Assembly: GCF_003568865.1 (NCBI RefSeq)
Contig: NZ_CP031115.1
Coordinates: 2,294,001 to 2,358,000 of the forward strand
Length of the DNA stretch: 64,000 nucleotides
From: Rubrobacter indicoceani
Lineage (GTDB): Bacteria > Actinomycetota > Rubrobacteria > Rubrobacterales > Rubrobacteraceae
Direction: 5' to 3'
The notes under the pieces are model-generated. The model worked only from the letters and a program-made list of their open reading frames with translations. It searched no databases and had not been told where the DNA came from. Made by a program: the position numbers and the translations under genes. Below, piece by piece: positions 39,461 to 47,939 of the stretch; positions within the stretch are counted from its first letter, which is position 1, and each line of letters starts with the position of its first letter.

Positions 39461-42340
39461 CTAACGTCTGCCGACCAGCAAGAAGGCGGCCCAGTGGTAG
39501 GGGTGGGGATGTTGCTTCTTTGTCTCCCGGCACGCACGGTTGAGGGCCGGAGCGGGGCTGCTCCCTTCAAGAAGGTCGGCGTAGAAGCTCTCCATGAACC
39601 CGGCGGTCGTATCGTCCTGAACAAGCCAGAGGCTCACGAGCAGCGTAGACGCCCCGGCCCCGAGAAAGGCGCGGGTCAGGCCGAGCGTCTCGTCGCCGCC
39701 GGCAACCCGGCTCCGCCCGGACTCGCACGCGCTCAGGGTTACCGTCGCGCCCGAAAGGTCGAGGTTCATCGCGTCGGCGGCCAGAAGCCAGCCGTCGTCG
39801 AGCTTCAGGGAGGAGAACATCGGGTTGTCCGAGCGGAACAGACCGTGACAGGCCAGATGCACGACCCCAAACCCGGAGGCCGAATCCAGCGCGCCGAGGG
39901 TCGCCGCATCGCCTGTCAGAACGCTCGATTCGGGGAAGCCCCGGGCGACCGAGCGGGCTTCGAGCCGGGCGGAGGGGATCGTAGGGTCTTCCACCCCGAT
40001 CGCCAGAATATTCTCCGGCGGGCGCGGCTCCCGCTTCTGGCAGAGCGCGAACACCGTAACGCTCGGGGCGTAGGAGAACTCGTAGAGTTCGATCGCGTAC
40101 TCCTCCCCGTCGAAGAGCGCGTGAAACGGCACCTGATGCAACTCTCCGTGCGGGATGATCGCCAGCTTCGGCAGCTCATCTCCAGAATCCGAGGCCCCCG
40201 GGAGCAGCCCTTTCAGCGGTCGCAGAAGCTCGTCGTAGAGCGCGGCGAGTACCCGGCGAGCCGAACGCTCCAGCATCTCCCCGTGTCGCCCGGAGAACTC
40301 CGTCCCGGCCCGGAAGCGATCCCACTGCGCCTCCAGCTTGCGCAGAAGTCCTCTGACCTCTGCAACGGAACCCACGTTGCGGATGACCGTGAGCCGGTCT
40401 CCCGAACGGCAGAAAGCAAAGATTTCATCCCCGACGATATGGTAGGCAAGCACCGTTACGTCCGGCGGGATGTGGTCTTGCGTGTCTTTTGTCGGGACCG
40501 AGAACGGATCCGTACCCGAGCTCACCTCGCGGAGCCTGAGGCGGCCGATCTCCTCCTCCAGCTCCGAGGCTCGCCTGTTGAGGTCCGAAACCGCCCCGAA
40601 CCGCCCCGCCCCGCCCCGAGAACCGCCGAGCATCTCGTTGTAGACGGCGTTCAGGTCGGCGTGAGCGGCGGCGAGCCTGCCGCCCGGTTTCGCCTCCGAC
40701 AGAGAAGACCCGACCTCGACGACGCCCGTCAGGAGGTCAACGAGCGCGCGGGACTTTGCCCGTTCCGAGACCTCGAAGGCGAGCGAGGCCGCGACGCCGT
40801 CGTCCGGACGTCCGAGGTAGAGTTGCAGGAGTTCTTCGTAGGCGGCGGTCTTGTCCTGCAGAAAAGACGCCCGGGCGGCGTCCCGGTCAACAAAGCCTCT
40901 GAGGCGTTCGATCTCATCCATCGCCTCCCGAAGAGCGACCTCGGCCTCGGCCTCGCGCCCCTGCAGCCTTCTCAGGCGACCGAGCCGTTCACGAAGGCGA
41001 TGACCGAGCTGCGGAAGTGAGATCCCCTCCGAGGAAAGCAGCGCCTCATCGAGATGATGCTCGGCCCGTTCAGGGTCGTCCGGCAGGAAAAGGTCCACGA
41101 GCCGCAGGTGCGCGTAGGCCTCCTGCACCGGCAGGCTCTCGCCGACGATAAGGCTCAGGGCGTCCTCGGCCATCTTCCGGGCCGCCGCCGTCTCCCCGAG
41201 CGCCATGAGGAGCGCGGCCTGCTCCAGCATTACCCCGGAGAGCATCGGCGCGTTGCCCGCCGCCGAGAACAGCGCAGCGGCCTCTCGGAGCGACCGCCCC
41301 GCCTCCCCGAACTCGGAGCGGGCGACAAGAGCCGTCCCCATCCCCCACAGAGCCTGCGCCCGGTCGTGCGCCATTCCGGCATCCTTCAGCAGAACCTCCG
41401 CCTCTCGGTAGCTTGCAAGAGCCTCCGTGTACAGGTTGAGTTCGAGGTATGCATCCGCCGTGTGTCGCAGAAACAGATAACCGTCCGAAGGCGAACCGAG
41501 CGACTCCAGCAGGGGGCGCGCTTTCTCGAAGGCTTCAAGGCTGGCTCTGTAGTTGCCCAGACGCAGGTGAGCTTCTCCCACGTTTACAAGGGCTTTGGTG
41601 TACGGCAGGGTAAGCTCGCTCTCGCTGAAAACATCCGCGGCATCCTCGTGTGCCGCCAGTGCTTCGCGGCTGCGGCCAAGAGATGAGAGGATCGCGCCGC
41701 GGTTGTCTGCGATCTCACCGAGCCGTTCGACCATCCCGAGCTCCCTGTAATGCTCCTCGGCGGAAGCGTAGTCGCTGAGTGCCTCATCGTAGTGCCCCAT
41801 GTACTCGTAGCAGCCGCCCCTGTTCTGCTGCACCAGGGCGGTCAGCAGATCAGCCTGTTCCTTTGTCGGCCTTACATCCAGTTCGCCTTTGCCGTCCAGG
41901 GTATCCAGCACGCTCCGGCCGACATCCAGCGCTTTCTGATAACGACCCAACTCCAGCAGTGCGGCCATCTTCCCCACGTTTGTCCTGAGCGCCTCGGCGT
42001 GCATGCCCAACATCACATACCGGTCGTGGGCGGCCTGGGTCAGGCGCAGGTCTTCCTCGAACTCCCCGTTTATGTTGTGTACTCCGGCGAGTACGTAGCT
42101 CGCTTTCGGTACGGCTGCCGGAGCCTTCGCCGTTTCCGCCAGATCAAGGCAGGCTTTGGCCAGCCTGCGGGCCCGGCCGGGGTCGCTGCCGAGCAGATCG
42201 TCCGCCTCGTCGAGGAGCCGGTCCAGCCCTTCGGCGTTCAGAAGTCCTCTGGAGTGCAGGAGTTCTTCCCGCCGATCGCGGGTCGGGAGGCCGAGCACCT
42301 CGTCTGTGAGGCTTGCTTCGGTCTCCGCTTCGTAGGACAT
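39461..42340 (-). CDS. TPR-CHAT protein (caspase-like protease)
   Basis: 959 residues. Residues of about 20-500 form a solenoid of tetratricopeptide-like repeats (for example YQKALDVGRSVLDTL, YDEALSDYASAEEHYRELG, REALAAHEDAADVF, YRASLEAFEKARPLLESLG, EALASYREAEVLLKDAG). A helical linker leads to the CHAT peptidase domain at about 650-959. The catalytic pair is His832 (VVHLACHGLF) and Cys872 (TLSACESG), with WLVQDDTTAGFMESFY and the C-terminal HPYHWAAFLLVG typical of CHAT. It should be a cytoplasmic cysteine protease switched on through the repeats. The ATG lies 6 bases after a TAGAAT box, so it probably has its own leaderless transcript within the sigma/anti-sigma/S8 cluster. Confidence 0.93.
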   Translation of the reverse strand: MSYEAETEASLTDEVLGLPTRDRREELLHSRGLLNAEGLDRLLDEADDLLGSDPGRARRLAKACLDLAETAKAPAAVPKASYVLAGVHNINGEFEEDLRLTQAAHDRYVMLGMHAEALRTNVGKMAALLELGRYQKALDVGRSVLDTLDGKGELDVRPTKEQADLLTALVQQNRGGCYEYMGHYDEALSDYASAEEHYRELGMVERLGEIADNRGAILSSLGRSREALAAHEDAADVFSESELTLPYTKALVNVGEAHLRLGNYRASLEAFEKARPLLESLGSPSDGYLFLRHTADAYLELNLYTEALASYREAEVLLKDAGMAHDRAQALWGMGTALVARSEFGEAGRSLREAAALFSAAGNAPMLSGVMLEQAALLMALGETAAARKMAEDALSLIVGESLPVQEAYAHLRLVDLFLPDDPERAEHHLDEALLSSEGISLPQLGHRLRERLGRLRRLQGREAEAEVALREAMDEIERLRGFVDRDAARASFLQDKTAAYEELLQLYLGRPDDGVAASLAFEVSERAKSRALVDLLTGVVEVGSSLSEAKPGGRLAAAHADLNAVYNEMLGGSRGGAGRFGAVSDLNRRASELEEEIGRLRLREVSSGTDPFSVPTKDTQDHIPPDVTVLAYHIVGDEIFAFCRSGDRLTVIRNVGSVAEVRGLLRKLEAQWDRFRAGTEFSGRHGEMLERSARRVLAALYDELLRPLKGLLPGASDSGDELPKLAIIPHGELHQVPFHALFDGEEYAIELYEFSYAPSVTVFALCQKREPRPPENILAIGVEDPTIPSARLEARSVARGFPESSVLTGDAATLGALDSASGFGVVHLACHGLFRSDNPMFSSLKLDDGWLLAADAMNLDLSGATVTLSACESGRSRVAGGDETLGLTRAFLGAGASTLLVSLWLVQDDTTAGFMESFYADLLEGSSPAPALNRACRETKKQHPHPYHWAAFLLVGRR

Positions 42341-42346
42341 GCGACG

Positions 42347-42359
42347 ATTCTACTAGAAT
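42347..42359 (-). promoter_or_regulatory. Palindromic -10 region of the TPR-CHAT gene
   Basis: ATTCTA-C-TAGAAT is a perfect 13-bp dyad. On the minus strand its TAGAAT half is followed by 6 bases and the ATG, the same geometry as at dnaX and carboxylase beta. The dyad could be a repressor site that covers the -10 box. The opposite half gives TAGAAT on the plus strand as well. Confidence 0.5.
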
Positions 42360-42362
42360 GGA

Positions 42363-42587
42363 ATGTTTCTGATCTTGCTCTGGCCCGCCTCCGACCTCCG
42401 GGCATCACGCCGGGATCGTCGCTTGCAGAAAAACGGGGCGCGAGGCTCTACGCTCCCGGAAAAGAAGAGAAGCGACGAGATCCAACGCGCCGTCACCGGC
42501 CTGGCGGCCCTCCTCCCGCTTCTGCCGGTCGCCGTACTCGTACACCGGGGCCTCGACCCGTTCGCCGCCGAAGAACCCGCGCCGTAA
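42363..42587 (+). CDS. Possible small membrane protein opposite the sigma/TPR-CHAT cluster
   Basis: 74 residues: a hydrophobic start (FLILLWPASDL), a basic middle and a second hydrophobic stretch (AVTGLAALLPLLPVAVLVHRGL), ending AEEPAP. Third-position GC is high in the second half, which favours coding. There is no clear ribosome-binding site and no known family. It occupies most of the 308-base gap between the anti-sigma-like and TPR-CHAT genes but on the opposite strand, so it may also be chance. Confidence 0.33.
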   Translation: MFLILLWPASDLRASRRDRRLQKNGARGSTLPEKKRSDEIQRAVTGLAALLPLLPVAVLVHRGLDPFAAEEPAP

Positions 42588-42648
42588 CAGGGGGCGTCTT
42601 GTGGGCCACGCCTGATCCCGCCTTGAGCGGTTACGAGACACCCCCGAA

Positions 42649-43278
42649 CTAGAGCGTGAAGGTCGGGGTGAGTATCTCGGCCTCCGGGGTCGCGACGACT
42701 ATCCGGTAGACACCCCTGTCGACGTTCTCGAAGGAGAACTCGCCGAGGTCGTCGGCGTTTGTTATGGCGACCTCCGTCTCGTCCTGCCCGACAAGCTGCA
42801 CGGCGAACTCTTCCGGGTCTTCGTCACCGAGCGGCAGGACCTGACCGAGCAGGTCGAACAGGCCGCCGGGACGCGGCTGGATGCTCACTGAGATATCCGC
42901 TGCTTTTGTTCCGTAGCTCAGCTGTCGCTGCGCCTCGCTCGATGGCGTTCCCGCCGACCGGACCCCGAACGAAGCCTGAAAACCGCTGTCGAAGTTGAGC
43001 GCGGCCACGATGCGTTCGATAACGCCGGACTTTTCCTTCCCTTCCACGAAGCGTTCCACAAAGGCAGCTTCAAGGTCGCGGCGGACCCCGACGGGCGGGT
43101 CGTCGAGCGCAAGCCCCTCGCTGACCTTTGCAAAGGACCGGAGCCAGCGGGCTTCGGCGCGGGTTTCGGCGTCGGCCTCTTCTATCCGACGGGCGATGAG
43201 GCGGGCCTCGTCCGGGGGGAGCCTCCCCTCGGCGTAGTCGGCGAGTTTCTCGAAATCCGGTCTACCTGTCTCTGGCAT
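42649..43278 (-). CDS. Anti-sigma-like protein with carboxypeptidase-regulatory-like domain
   Basis: 209 residues from the ATG at 43278. Residues 1-60 (DFEKLADYAEGRLPPDEARLIARRIEEADAETRAEARWLRSF) resemble the helical start of anti-sigma factors, but the zinc-binding H-x3-C-x2-C is absent. A middle segment of about 60-150 is amphipathic. The C-terminal 60 residues look like a small beta-sandwich of the carboxypeptidase-regulatory type (ADDLGEFSFENVDRGVYRIVVATP). No membrane helix, so it is soluble. It lies 86 bases downstream of the ECF sigma gene and upstream of TPR-CHAT. It is a candidate partner of the sigma factor and substrate of the protease; this is inference. Confidence 0.7.
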   Translation of the reverse strand: MPETGRPDFEKLADYAEGRLPPDEARLIARRIEEADAETRAEARWLRSFAKVSEGLALDDPPVGVRRDLEAAFVERFVEGKEKSGVIERIVAALNFDSGFQASFGVRSAGTPSSEAQRQLSYGTKAADISVSIQPRPGGLFDLLGQVLPLGDEDPEEFAVQLVGQDETEVAITNADDLGEFSFENVDRGVYRIVVATPEAEILTPTFTL

Positions 43279-43364
43279 CTCTCTGGGTCTCCGTGTCTGG
43301 CTCTGGTCTCTGAAGCTGTAATGCTCCGGGCAGGCGGGATAAATACCCCCGCGACGGATTGTTT

Positions 43365-43931
43365 TTATGCTTCCATCGCATCCTTCAGCCTCTTGAGGCA
43401 TCTCGCCCGCGTCGGGCCGATGCTGCCTACGGGTATTTCAAGTCGCTCGGAGACCTCGGCGTAGGACGGCTGGGAAACATCGAGGTAGAGGAGGGTCAGC
43501 AGTTCGCGGCAGGGCTGGCTTATCCTCTCAAGGCCCCGAACAAGATAATCCATAACCTCCCAGGCCTCGAAACCGTTCTCCCGCTCCCCGATAAGGTCGG
43601 CGGCGTGTTCGGCGACGTCCCGGTCTCTGCGGGTTGCTTCCCGGTTCTTTCTCCCCATTGCCCGCCAGGTGTGCCTGCGGGCGACGGTTGCAAGCCAGGC
43701 CCCGAGCCTGCTGTCCTCCCGGAGCGTCTCCAGGCTGTTCATCAAGATGGTAAAGGTCAACTGCGAAACGTCCGCCGCGTCCTCCCGCGAAAGCCCGTAG
43801 CCCAGCGGGATCGAGAAAACCAGCCGCTCGTAGCGGTCGAGCAGCATCCGCCACGACCGGGGCTCCCCCCTCCGGCAGCCGAGCAACAGTTCACGGTCAG
43901 AGACGCTCTCCCTACTCATTGAAGAAATCAT
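43365..43931 (-). CDS. ECF-type RNA polymerase sigma factor
   Basis: 188 residues (or 184 from the ATG at 43919). Region 2 is LLLGCRRGEPRSWRMLLDRYERLVFSI with the -10-reading helix ADVSQLTFTILMNSLETLR. Region 4 holds the helix-turn-helix SQPSYAEVSERLEIPVGSIGPTRARCLKRLK. IGPTRARC is typical of an actinobacterial ECF group. It starts a minus-strand cluster with the anti-sigma-like, TPR-CHAT and S8 protease genes. TATGAT lies 7 bases upstream of the second ATG, so leaderless expression from 43919 is possible. Its target promoters are not obvious. Confidence 0.93.
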   Translation of the reverse strand: MISSMSRESVSDRELLLGCRRGEPRSWRMLLDRYERLVFSIPLGYGLSREDAADVSQLTFTILMNSLETLREDSRLGAWLATVARRHTWRAMGRKNREATRRDRDVAEHAADLIGERENGFEAWEVMDYLVRGLERISQPCRELLTLLYLDVSQPSYAEVSERLEIPVGSIGPTRARCLKRLKDAMEA

Positions 43932-43997
43932 ACCTTTAACGCCCCGCCGTATATACCCCGCTGTCCGTCTTCTCTGGAGGTGGGTGGCCCGTCGGGT

Positions 43998-45347
43998 TCA
44001 GGCACCGTTGCCGTTTGCCCCGTAACCCTCAAGCCGCCGCTTCACGGTGTCAAGGAACCGGAGCGCGACGCCGCCGTCGAAGATGCGGTGGTCAAAGGAT
44101 ATCTCAAGGTTCATCATGCTACGGACGGCGATCGCATCGCCCATCTCTTCCAGTACGACGGGGCGTTTCACTATCGCTTCGGCGGAGAGTATGGCGGCCT
44201 GCGGGTGGTTTATGATCGGCACGGAGACAACCGAACCAAGCGCGCCGGGGTTGTTGACGGTGAACGTTCCGCCGCTGAGGTCGTCCGGGGTGAGCTGCCT
44301 CTTGCGGGCTTTCTTTACCAGCTCGGATGTTTTCCGGGCCAGACCCGTTACGCTGTAGCCGTCCGCCCGGCGGATAACCGGGACGACGAGCGCACCGTTT
44401 CTTGCGTCCGCCGCGTCCTCGATATCCACCGCGACCCCGACGTTGAGATCCCGGCGCAGCAGGATACCGTCCTCCCCCCACACCGAGTTGACGACCGGAT
44501 GCTCCTTCAGGCTCGCCGCGACCGCCTCGATGATAAACGGCAGGTACGTGAGGCTTATGCCCTCGCGCTTTTCAAACGAGCCTTTGCTTGCCTCCCGCAG
44601 CTTCACGAGGCCCGTCATGTCCACCTCGACCATCGTCCAGGCGTGCGGGGCCTCGTGCTTGCTCCGGCTCATGCGGTTTGAGATCGCCCGCCGGATGCTC
44701 GTCAGGGGCATTGTCTCGTCACCGCGACCGACCTCGACCGGAGACGCGCGCCGGGAATCCTCCGGCGTCTCTGGCGGGGCGAAGTACGGTTGTTCCTCGG
44801 CCCGGGTCGGCGGGACGGTTTCCTGAACGCCCGCGAAGGCAAGGATGTCTTTTTTGGTGACGCGGCCTCCGGTGCCGGTGCCGGGGACGGAAGCTATCTC
44901 CAGCCCGTGCTCGGCGGCGAGCCGCCGCACGACCGGGGACGAGCGCGTCAGGCGCAACTCCCCGGCGGTCTTTGCGGCGTTCGAGCCGCCGTTGGTGCTC
45001 GCGGTCCGCATCGCGGCCCCGCCGCGGCTCGCCCCGGTGGCTTCGGGCTGGGCTTCCGTTCCGGCGACGGGCCACTCGGCGGCTCCGTCCGGCTGCGAAA
45101 TCGCCCCCTCAGCGGTGTGGATCGAGGCGATCCCGACCCCCACGTCCACCGTCTCGCCTTCGCCGACAAGGATCTCTTCGAGCCTCCCGGCGACGGGCGA
45201 CGGAAGCTCGGTGCTCACCTTGTCGGTGTCTATCTCGGCTATGGGCTCGTCGAGTTCCACTTCGTCGCCCTCGGACTTGAGCCACCTCGCTATGGTCCCC
45301 TCGGTCACGCTCTCCCCGAGCTGCGGCATTTTTATGGTTTCGGACAC
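43998..45347 (-). CDS. Branched-chain 2-oxoacid dehydrogenase E2 (dihydrolipoamide acyltransferase)
   Basis: 449 residues from the GTG at 45347 (GGGAGAAG upstream). Domains in order: lipoyl domain (SETIKMPQLGESVTEGTIARWLK, lipoyl-Lys in EIDTDKVSTE), a Pro/Ala/Thr linker, the E1/E3-binding domain (SSPVVRRLAAEHGLEIASVPGTGTGGRVTKKDIL) and the acyltransferase core with the catalytic SFDHRIFDGG. It transfers the acyl group to CoA. The E1 genes lie upstream, but a 480-base gap with a decayed acetyltransferase gene separates E1 beta from E2. No E3 gene is nearby, so a shared lipoamide dehydrogenase must be used. Confidence 0.95.
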   Translation of the reverse strand: MSETIKMPQLGESVTEGTIARWLKSEGDEVELDEPIAEIDTDKVSTELPSPVAGRLEEILVGEGETVDVGVGIASIHTAEGAISQPDGAAEWPVAGTEAQPEATGASRGGAAMRTASTNGGSNAAKTAGELRLTRSSPVVRRLAAEHGLEIASVPGTGTGGRVTKKDILAFAGVQETVPPTRAEEQPYFAPPETPEDSRRASPVEVGRGDETMPLTSIRRAISNRMSRSKHEAPHAWTMVEVDMTGLVKLREASKGSFEKREGISLTYLPFIIEAVAASLKEHPVVNSVWGEDGILLRRDLNVGVAVDIEDAADARNGALVVPVIRRADGYSVTGLARKTSELVKKARKRQLTPDDLSGGTFTVNNPGALGSVVSVPIINHPQAAILSAEAIVKRPVVLEEMGDAIAVRSMMNLEISFDHRIFDGGVALRFLDTVKRRLEGYGANGNGA

Positions 45348-45549
45348 GGCTTCTCCCCTCGGATATGTCTCTGTGCTCGGGATCCCCCCGATCCGGCTCC
45401 CGGAGCGCCTTTGCAGGGCAGACGCTGCGTTCGCTCCCGACACAACCGTAACGCTCTGTCTTTCGATACCCCGACGGACGGTAGAGCCCGATCGCCTCCG
45501 TCCGGGGGTTTCCCGTTTTCTGTATGCCGCGTCTGTAGCTCCGACTCCG

Positions 45550-45826
45550 GACTTCTTTTCTGAGTTTCCCGCGAGGTCTTCGAAAGATGCGGTAGCTCCG
45601 GAGACCGCCGGATACGCTCAAAGGGGCGGAACGCGCCGCAACCCGCTGTCCCGTTCCCCTCCCGCGCAGCAACGAGATACCCGCCCCCAGCGTCGAACCC
45701 CTCCGGCACGCTGCCGTTTACCGGGTTCTCCGGGTAGCGCTCGAGAAGGCCCTTATAAGGCCGGACAAGGATCCCGGAATCAACAACCCCCTCGACGCTC
45801 GCGAACGACAAGACGCTGCCGTTCAT
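45550..45826 (-). pseudogene. Decayed GNAT acetyltransferase fragment between E1 beta and E2
   Basis: Starting just after the E1 beta stop, the frame reads ILVRPYKGLLERYPENPVNG, then PEGFDAGGGYLVAAREGNGT and AGCGAFRPF. This matches the N-terminal half of GNAT acetyltransferases (F-L-V-A-R-x-x-G-x-x-V-G-C-G-A-L-R-P). After about 75 codons the similarity moves to another frame (RSYRIFRRPRGKLRKE, resembling E-L-R-x-I-F-V-R-P-x-x-R-G-x-G) and then ends. The CoA loop and C-terminal half are missing. The remaining sequence up to 45348 shows no gene and may hold the E2 promoter. Confidence 0.6.
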
Positions 45827-45829
45827 CCT

Positions 45830-46816
45830 CTAGTACCTCGCGAGTTCCAGCATCGCGGCCTCGATGTCTTCGGGGGTGATGGTGAACCGCTCCAGAAGCG
45901 ACCTTGCATACGGCGCGGCCGGCACGTCCGGCGAACCCAGCCGTCTGACCGGAGCGTCCAGCCACTCAAACGCCCCGTCCGCGACAACGGCGGCTATCTC
46001 CCCGGAGACCGAGCCGGAGAGGTTCGCCTCGCTCGCCACAAGAACCTTCCCCGTCTTCTTTGCAGACTCGAGGATCGTCTCCCGGTCCAGCGGATACAGA
46101 GACATCGGCTCCACGACCTCGACCGAGATCCCCTGCCCCTCTCCAAGCTTTCGCGCGACCTCCAGCGCCTGGTGCAGGACCAGCCCGTAGGCTATTACCG
46201 TCAGGTCGTCGCCCTCGTGGTGAACCCTGGCCTTGTCTATCGGGATTTCGTAATCCCCCTCCGGAACTTCCTGCTTTACGAGACGGTATGTATTTTTGTG
46301 TTCAAAGAATATAACGGGGTTCGGGTCTCTTATCGCGCTTTTGATCATGCCCTTCGCGTCCGCCGGGAAGCTCGGCGCAAGCACCCGCAGCCCCGGCGTG
46401 TTGCAAAAGTATGCTTCGACCGACTGCGAGTGGTACAGCGCCCCGCCCGGCACGGCTCCGTACGGCACGCGCACCGTAATCGGAACGGGCCATGCGCCGT
46501 TCGAGCGATAGTAGAACCGGGCGGCTTCGGAGACTATCTGATCAAACGCCGGCGGGATGAAGTCCGCGAACTGTATCTCCGCGACGGGTCTGAAACCGTT
46601 TACCGAGAGTCCGATGGCCGTCCCGACTATAAGGCTCTCGGCCAGCGGTGTGTCCATGACCCGGCCCTCACCGAATTCTTCCTGCAGCCCCTCCGTCAGC
46701 CGAAATACCCCGCCCGCCTTCCCGACGTCCTCCCCGAGTAACATCACCGTCTCATCAGAGCGCATCTCCTCGGCGAGACCGTCGTGTATTGCCTGCAGAA
46801 GCGTCTTTTCGGGCAT
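45830..46816 (-). CDS. Branched-chain 2-oxoacid dehydrogenase E1 beta subunit
   Basis: 328 residues. Core motifs: LLGEDVGKAGGVFRLTEGL, RVMDTPLAESLIVGTAIGLSVNGFRPVAEIQFADF, VPYGAVPGGALYHSQSVEAYF and a C-terminal transketolase-type domain (DLTVIAYGLVLHQALEVARKL, GSVSGEIAAVV). The QFADFI and HSQS patterns fit branched-chain rather than pyruvate enzymes. With E1 alpha it decarboxylates the 2-oxo acids of valine, leucine and isoleucine. It starts one base after the E1 alpha stop, so the two subunits are coupled. Confidence 0.95.
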   Translation of the reverse strand: MPEKTLLQAIHDGLAEEMRSDETVMLLGEDVGKAGGVFRLTEGLQEEFGEGRVMDTPLAESLIVGTAIGLSVNGFRPVAEIQFADFIPPAFDQIVSEAARFYYRSNGAWPVPITVRVPYGAVPGGALYHSQSVEAYFCNTPGLRVLAPSFPADAKGMIKSAIRDPNPVIFFEHKNTYRLVKQEVPEGDYEIPIDKARVHHEGDDLTVIAYGLVLHQALEVARKLGEGQGISVEVVEPMSLYPLDRETILESAKKTGKVLVASEANLSGSVSGEIAAVVADGAFEWLDAPVRRLGSPDVPAAPYARSLLERFTITPEDIEAAMLELARY

Positions 46817-46817
46817 C

Positions 46818-47822
46818 TCAGTTCCTCCCGGCGTAGACGCCCTCCAGGAGGGTCTCCGGCTGCGGTTCGGCGGCGGATTCGGCGTAGGCGCTGGCTTCGC
46901 GAACGGCGGATTTTATCTCTTCGTCCATCTCGCGCAGGGATTCTTCGTCGGTGAGGTCGTTCTCCTTCAGGTACGTCTCGAAGCGTAGTATCGGGTCTTT
47001 CAGGCCCCACTCTTCCAGCTCGCCCTCCCTCCGGTAGCGTCGGTCGTCGTCATCGGAGGAGTGCGGCTTCATGCGGTAGGTCTTTGCTTCTATAAGCGTC
47101 GCCCCCTTACCGCTGCGGGCGCGTTCGAAGGCTCCCTTCGCCGCCTCGTAGACCGCCAGCACGTCGTTGCCGTCCACCTCTACCCCGGGCATCCCGTAGC
47201 CCCCGGCGCGCCGGGCGATGCCTCCGGCTACCTGTTTCTCTGCCGGTACGCTTATGGCGTACTGATTGTTCTGGATCAGGAACACAACCGGCAGCTTGTG
47301 GATTCCGGCAAGGTTCATCGCCTCGTGCCAGTCGCCGCCCGACGTGGAGGCCTCCCCGCCGCCCGTCAGCACAGCGCCGCTCTCGCCGCGCAGCTTGAAC
47401 GCAAGAGCCGTCCCGGCGGCCTGCGGATACTGGACGCCGATCGGCGCGGACGAGGTGACGATGTTCAGCTCGCGCTTCGAGAAATGCCCCGGCATCTGCC
47501 GCCCGCCGCCGGAGGGGTCTTCGGCTTTACCGAGGATGGAGAGAAACTGATCCCGGGGCGTCATTCCGACCGTCAGGATCGTCCCGAGGTCGCGGTAATA
47601 CGGGTAGACGTAGTCGTAGCCGGGCCGGAGGTGGACGGCGGCCCCGACCTGCGCCGCCTCCTGGCCCTGACAAGACACCACGAACGCCGCCTTCCCCTGA
47701 CGGTTCAACGTCCACGAACGCTCGTCCGTCCGACGCGTCAGCAGCATGTAGCGGTACAGTTTGAGCAGGTCGTCTTCAGAGAGGCCCAGTTCGTCGTGCC
47801 GGGTCTTTGTACTCTCAGCCAT
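46818..47822 (-). CDS. Branched-chain 2-oxoacid dehydrogenase E1 alpha subunit
   Basis: 334 residues from the ATG at 47822, preceded by AGGAGG. Signature segments: MLLTRRTDERSWTLNRQGK, QGQEAAQVGAAVHLRPGYDYVYPYYRD, the thiamine-diphosphate motif GGGEASTSGGDWHEAMNLAG...NNQYAIS, and the phosphorylation-loop-like MKPHSSDDDDRRYR found in branched-chain E1 alpha. It binds ThDP with E1 beta and commits valine, leucine and isoleucine oxo acids to breakdown or to branched fatty acid priming. Codons upstream of 47822 (to 47900) lack a good start. Confidence 0.95.
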   Translation of the reverse strand: MAESTKTRHDELGLSEDDLLKLYRYMLLTRRTDERSWTLNRQGKAAFVVSCQGQEAAQVGAAVHLRPGYDYVYPYYRDLGTILTVGMTPRDQFLSILGKAEDPSGGGRQMPGHFSKRELNIVTSSAPIGVQYPQAAGTALAFKLRGESGAVLTGGGEASTSGGDWHEAMNLAGIHKLPVVFLIQNNQYAISVPAEKQVAGGIARRAGGYGMPGVEVDGNDVLAVYEAAKGAFERARSGKGATLIEAKTYRMKPHSSDDDDRRYRREGELEEWGLKDPILRFETYLKENDLTDEESLREMDEEIKSAVREASAYAESAAEPQPETLLEGVYAGRN

Positions 47823-47939
47823 AAGCATCCTCCTCTGACGCATATGCTTTTCAGAAAAATTCCCTTTCACACCGGAAGCCCCCGCCCCCGGTACGGACAT
47901 CGTACCAAACCCGCGCTCGATGTCGGCGGAAGTGAAGGC

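Noticed and set aside
42405-42641. A 78-codon minus-strand frame between the anti-sigma-like and TPR-CHAT genes.
   Set aside because: Arg-rich, no ribosome-binding site or domain. The opposite-strand frame has better composition.
37608-43931. A type III-E CRISPR (Craspase) locus.
   Set aside because: Only the TPR-CHAT and sigma parts are present. There is no gRAMP/Cas7-11, Cas1 or repeat array in the window.
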